From NCBI RefSeq assembly GCF_014269035.2, contig NZ_JABWRP020000012.1, forward strand, positions 124,001-188,000: a stretch of 64,000 nucleotides of DNA, written 5' to 3'. The notes under the pieces were generated by a model, which was given only the letters and a program-made list of their open reading frames with translations, ran no database searches and was not told where the DNA came from. The first letter of the stretch is position 1. Each line of letters starts with the position of its first letter. Source of the DNA: Pseudomonas vlassakiae (GTDB lineage Bacteria; Pseudomonadota; Gammaproteobacteria; Pseudomonadales; Pseudomonadaceae). Position numbers and translations under genes: made by a program. Of this stretch, positions 61,754 to 64,000 are shown piece after piece.

Positions 61754-61850
61754 GCCGTCTTCGCGGGTAAACCCGCTCCCACAGGGATCCCCACTGCCTC
61801 GAGGCCTGTGGTGAACCCTGTAGGAGCGGGTTTACCCGCGATAGGGTCCT
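61754..61850. repeat. REP inverted pair (TAAA core)
   Basis: TTCGCGGGTAAACCCGCTCC faces GGAGCGGGTTTACCCGCGAT, matched cores, at the end of the ABC operon. Confidence 0.9.
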
Positions 61851-61880
61851 GAAAAACACCACCCATCTCAAACCCGCCCC

Positions 61881-63086
61881 ATGTCCACCTACCTCCACAG
61901 CCACCAGTTGCACGACCGCTTCCAGGCCCTCGACCAGTTCCTGACCGAGCACCAGTCGCTGTGGAAACCCCGGCCCTTCACCGTTCTGCGCCTGGACTGG
62001 GAAACCGAATACCCCGAACTCGCCGCCCACCTGCGCCAGTGCACCCTGGCCGACGCCGAAGCCGACATCGACCCGCAAGGCCTACCGGCCCCGTTCCCGC
62101 AACTGGCTGCAGAAGCCCGGCAACTGTCGGCCCTGGGCGAACTCCCCGACAATGGCCTGCCTGCCGCCGGGCAGCGCCTCAACGTCGCCGTTCCCGGCCG
62201 CAAATGGCAGCAGATCGAAGCCTTCAGCCGCCGCCTGGGCTTTCGCGAGCAGACCCGTCACTGGCTAGACTGGTGCTCCGGCAAAGGCCACCTCGGCCGC
62301 CGTCTGCTACAACCCGGCCAGCAGCTCACCTGCCTGGAATACAACCCTGAGCTGGTGGCCGCCGGCCAGTCCCTGAGCGATCACCATCACCTGCCCGCGA
62401 CCCATGTCCACCAGGATGTGATGGCTGCCAGCAGCACCCTCCACCTGAACCACGAGAAAAGCGTGGTCGCCCTGCACGCGTGCGGCGAGCTGCACGTACA
62501 CCTGCTGCGCCAGGCCAGCCAGCAAGGTTGCCGACACCTGGCCGTGGCCCCCTGTTGCTACAACCGCATCCCGGGCGAGCACTATCAGCCGTTATCCACA
62601 GCCGCGCAGAACTCCCCACTGCAGCTGAGCATGATCGACCTGGGCCTGCCGCTGAACGAAGCCGTCACCGCCAGCACCCGCGTGCGCCATCAGCGCGACT
62701 GCTCCATGGCACGGCGCCTGGGCTTCGACCTGCTGCAGCGCGAACAGCGCCAGTGTGATCAATACCTGCCCACCCCTTCGCTGCCGATCGCCTGGCTGGA
62801 CAAGCCTTTCGAGCAATACTGCCGTGAGTTGGCCGAGCTGCGCGAGGTCGAGCTCAGGGGTAATCCGGACTGGGCGGCGCTGGAGGCGGCTGGCTGGCAA
62901 CGCCTGGCCGAGGTGCGCAACCTCGAACGCCTGCGTAACCTGTTCCGCCGCCCGCTGGAGCTATGGCTGGTGCTCGACCGCGCCCTGTTCCTCGAAGAAC
63001 AGGGCTACTCCGTGCGCCTGGGTACTTTCTGCGACTACCCGCTCACGCCACGTAACCTGCTGCTGCTGGCCGAACGTTGCCGTTAG
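61881..63086 (+). CDS. SAM-dependent methyltransferase (Methyltransf_32-like)
   Basis: 401 residues. About 125 residues precede the Rossmann-like core with motif I HWLDWCSGKGHLGRRLLQPG near 130, then LTCLEYNPELVAAGQSL, VVALHACGELHVHLLRQA near 195 and HLAVAPCCYNRIPGEHY near 215. The HACGxL plus CCYxxIP pattern is shared with the Trm13/GSTCD-like methyltransferase group, so RNA is a plausible substrate, but none is shown. An exact DnaA-box word TTATCCACA occurs in the coding sequence (62592-62600), using the rare codons TTA and ACA. Confidence 0.82.
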   Translation: MSTYLHSHQLHDRFQALDQFLTEHQSLWKPRPFTVLRLDWETEYPELAAHLRQCTLADAEADIDPQGLPAPFPQLAAEARQLSALGELPDNGLPAAGQRLNVAVPGRKWQQIEAFSRRLGFREQTRHWLDWCSGKGHLGRRLLQPGQQLTCLEYNPELVAAGQSLSDHHHLPATHVHQDVMAASSTLHLNHEKSVVALHACGELHVHLLRQASQQGCRHLAVAPCCYNRIPGEHYQPLSTAAQNSPLQLSMIDLGLPLNEAVTASTRVRHQRDCSMARRLGFDLLQREQRQCDQYLPTPSLPIAWLDKPFEQYCRELAELREVELRGNPDWAALEAAGWQRLAEVRNLERLRNLFRRPLELWLVLDRALFLEEQGYSVRLGTFCDYPLTPRNLLLLAERCR

Positions 63087-63140
63087 CCGCAGTACAACCT
63101 GTGGATAACTCTGTGAACAAGCTTTTGATGACTGGATGGA

Positions 63141-63166
63141 GCCAAGCGCTATTTCAAGCGCTTGGC
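63141..63166 (+). terminator. hairpin after the methyltransferase gene
   Basis: GCCAAGCGCT and AGCGCTTGGC are perfect ten-base arms around ATTTCA, followed by TTATTCC. Confidence 0.75.
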
Positions 63167-63340
63167 TTATTCCAGAACGGGCCTCAAGCCCAATAAAAAC
63201 AGGTGTTTGCGCAAAGACCGGCGGTACGCAGAAGCGGCATGCCTTTCGCGCACGGCGGCAATGCCTCTTGTGCATAAACAAAAATTCGATTAGGCAACTT
63301 CCCCCCAGGCATGCCCAGAAATTGCGCCTGATTGCACACC

Positions 63341-63373
63341 CTGAGGGAGCGGGTTCACCCGCGTAGAGGCGCG
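63341..63373. repeat. single REP element
   Basis: CTGAGGGAGCGGGTTCACCC followed by GCGTAGAGGCGCG; unpaired. Confidence 0.75.
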
Positions 63374-63489
63374 ACGGTGTATCATCCGCCCCCCAAATCA
63401 TTAAAAAGCTACGTCGCACGCTGCCCGCCAGCCCTGCGACCGTCTGGCGTTGCGCCAGAATCGACAATGGACTAACGGACTACACCATC

Positions 63490-63738
63490 GTGACCCAAGC
63501 CAAATCCCTTGCCCTGCTGGCCTTCACCCTGACCCTGGGCGCCTGCGCCAGCGATCCTGCCCCGCAGCCGGTCAGCAACCTGGACTGGAACACTCCCGGC
63601 ATGCAGCTGGGCGGCGACAACGGCCTGCCCCTGCGCGTCGAAAGCCCGTGCCGCAAGCGCGGCTGCGATAACGACAAGCTGTTTTTCAACCCCGGCAAGA
63701 CCGAGCCGAACGTCAACACCATTCACCGCGGCTGGTAA
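63490..63738 (+). CDS. small lipoprotein-like hypothetical protein
   Basis: 82 residues from a GTG at 63490; no ATG alternative in frame. The first 18 residues are a lipoprotein signal with lipobox LGAC (Cys19). The mature part (ASDPAPQPVSNLDWNTPGMQ) ends with a CRKRGC motif and a short FNPGKTEPN tail. It is predicted to be envelope-anchored; function unknown. The Shine-Dalgarno is weak. Confidence 0.65.
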   Translation: MTQAKSLALLAFTLTLGACASDPAPQPVSNLDWNTPGMQLGGDNGLPLRVESPCRKRGCDNDKLFFNPGKTEPNVNTIHRGW

Positions 63739-63796
63739 GAAAATATCCTTTTGGGCCGGTGACTTAGGCTATTTTCAAGCTTTCGCAAGGAAGTGG

Positions 63797-63824
63797 TTTA
63801 CAGGCGCCAACCGATCGTTATAAT
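63797..63824 (+). promoter_or_regulatory. sigma-70 promoter of tRNA-Thr
   Basis: TTTACA (63797-63802), 16-base spacer, perfect TATAAT (63819-63824); predicted start near 63831, five bases before the tRNA. Confidence 0.8.
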
Positions 63825-63835
63825 GACGCCCCACT

Positions 63836-63911
<76 letters not shown>

Positions 63912-63922
63912 TACGCAGTATC

Positions 63923-63955
63923 AAAAAAGGCTCACCGAAAGGTGGGCCTTTTTTG
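63923..63955. terminator. bidirectional terminator after tRNA-Thr
   Basis: AAAAAAGGC-TCACC-GAAA-GGTGGGCCTTTTTT: a stem with A-run and T-run on the two sides. Confidence 0.9.
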
Positions 63956-63982
63956 TTTTCACATGCTTGAAACGACTGCCTA

Positions 63983-64000
63983 TCAGGCAGCTTTCTGCTC
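63983..64000 (-). CDS. possible C-terminal end of a minus-strand gene
   Basis: The last 18 bases read EQKAA and TGA on the minus strand, placed just beyond a bidirectional terminator. Five codons are too few to judge; the rest would lie outside the window. Confidence 0.25.
   Translation of the reverse strand, partial: EQKAA

Larger units (their letters stand above)
63087..63489. other. gap with terminator and single REP
   Basis: 403 bases without a supported gene: TGTGGATAA (63100-63108), the terminator at 63141, a featureless A+T-richer stretch, the REP at 63341, then the leader of the lipoprotein gene. Confidence 0.5.

Overview
The window looks like chromosomal DNA of a Pseudomonas putida-group bacterium. 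GC is high (about 62%). The gene order matches the known Pseudomonas quaternary-amine catabolic region and its neighbours (fdhA-purU-soxGADB-glyA, gbcAB, dgcAB, cdh/cai, gbdR, cbcXWV, hisFAHB). About a dozen paired REP palindromes of the pseudomonad type (GCGG-NNNN-CCGC cores with a GCTCCTACAGG tail) fill the gaps. This is read from the sequence and from family knowledge; no database search was run.

Region by region. (1) 1-5.7 kb: the end of an APC permease, a DUF2780 gene, then an accessory patch of miniature orphan RHS genes (two intact, one stub). Broken copies of the permease, DUF2780 and fdhA genes are embedded between them, with a small gene that has a structured leader. (2) 5.7-16 kb: fdhA, purU, soxGADB and glyA on the minus strand, then a threonine aldolase. 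(3) 16-20.6 kb: two chemoreceptors around a second zapA/TIGR02449 pair. (4) 20.7-33 kb: gbcB/gbcA, a further orphan RHS gene and a repeat-rich gap, then etfBA-dgcBA-DUF5943-dipeptidase. (5) 33-45 kb: the carnitine cluster (cdhR, caiX-cdhCAB), gbdR, sdaB and the choline transporter cbcXWV. (6) 45-54 kb: hisF-hisA-DUF2164-hisH-hisB, an OFA-type MFS carrier, asmA-mutY-yggX and tRNA-Phe. (7) 54-64 kb: a decayed toxin-antitoxin pair, ppk2, a GabP-like permease, a polar amino-acid ABC transporter, a methyltransferase, a small lipoprotein and tRNA-Thr.

How the genes work together. Choline enters through CbcXWV and carnitine is bound by CaiX. CdhA/C/B turn carnitine into glycine betaine. GbcAB makes dimethylglycine, DgcAB with the two ETF subunits makes sarcosine, and SoxBDAG makes glycine plus a C1 unit on folate. 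GlyA makes serine and SdaB makes pyruvate. FdhA and PurU dispose of formaldehyde and formyl-folate. GbdR and CdhR are the local regulators, and 21-bp-spaced direct repeats before cbcX and caiX are candidate operators.

The most unusual material is the nested RHS locus (1-5.7 kb), the hairpin array with DnaA-box-like arms upstream of the second RHS locus (24.4-24.9 kb), a toxin gene with a single nonsense codon beside an intact antitoxin, and the structured leader at 4.77-4.97 kb.
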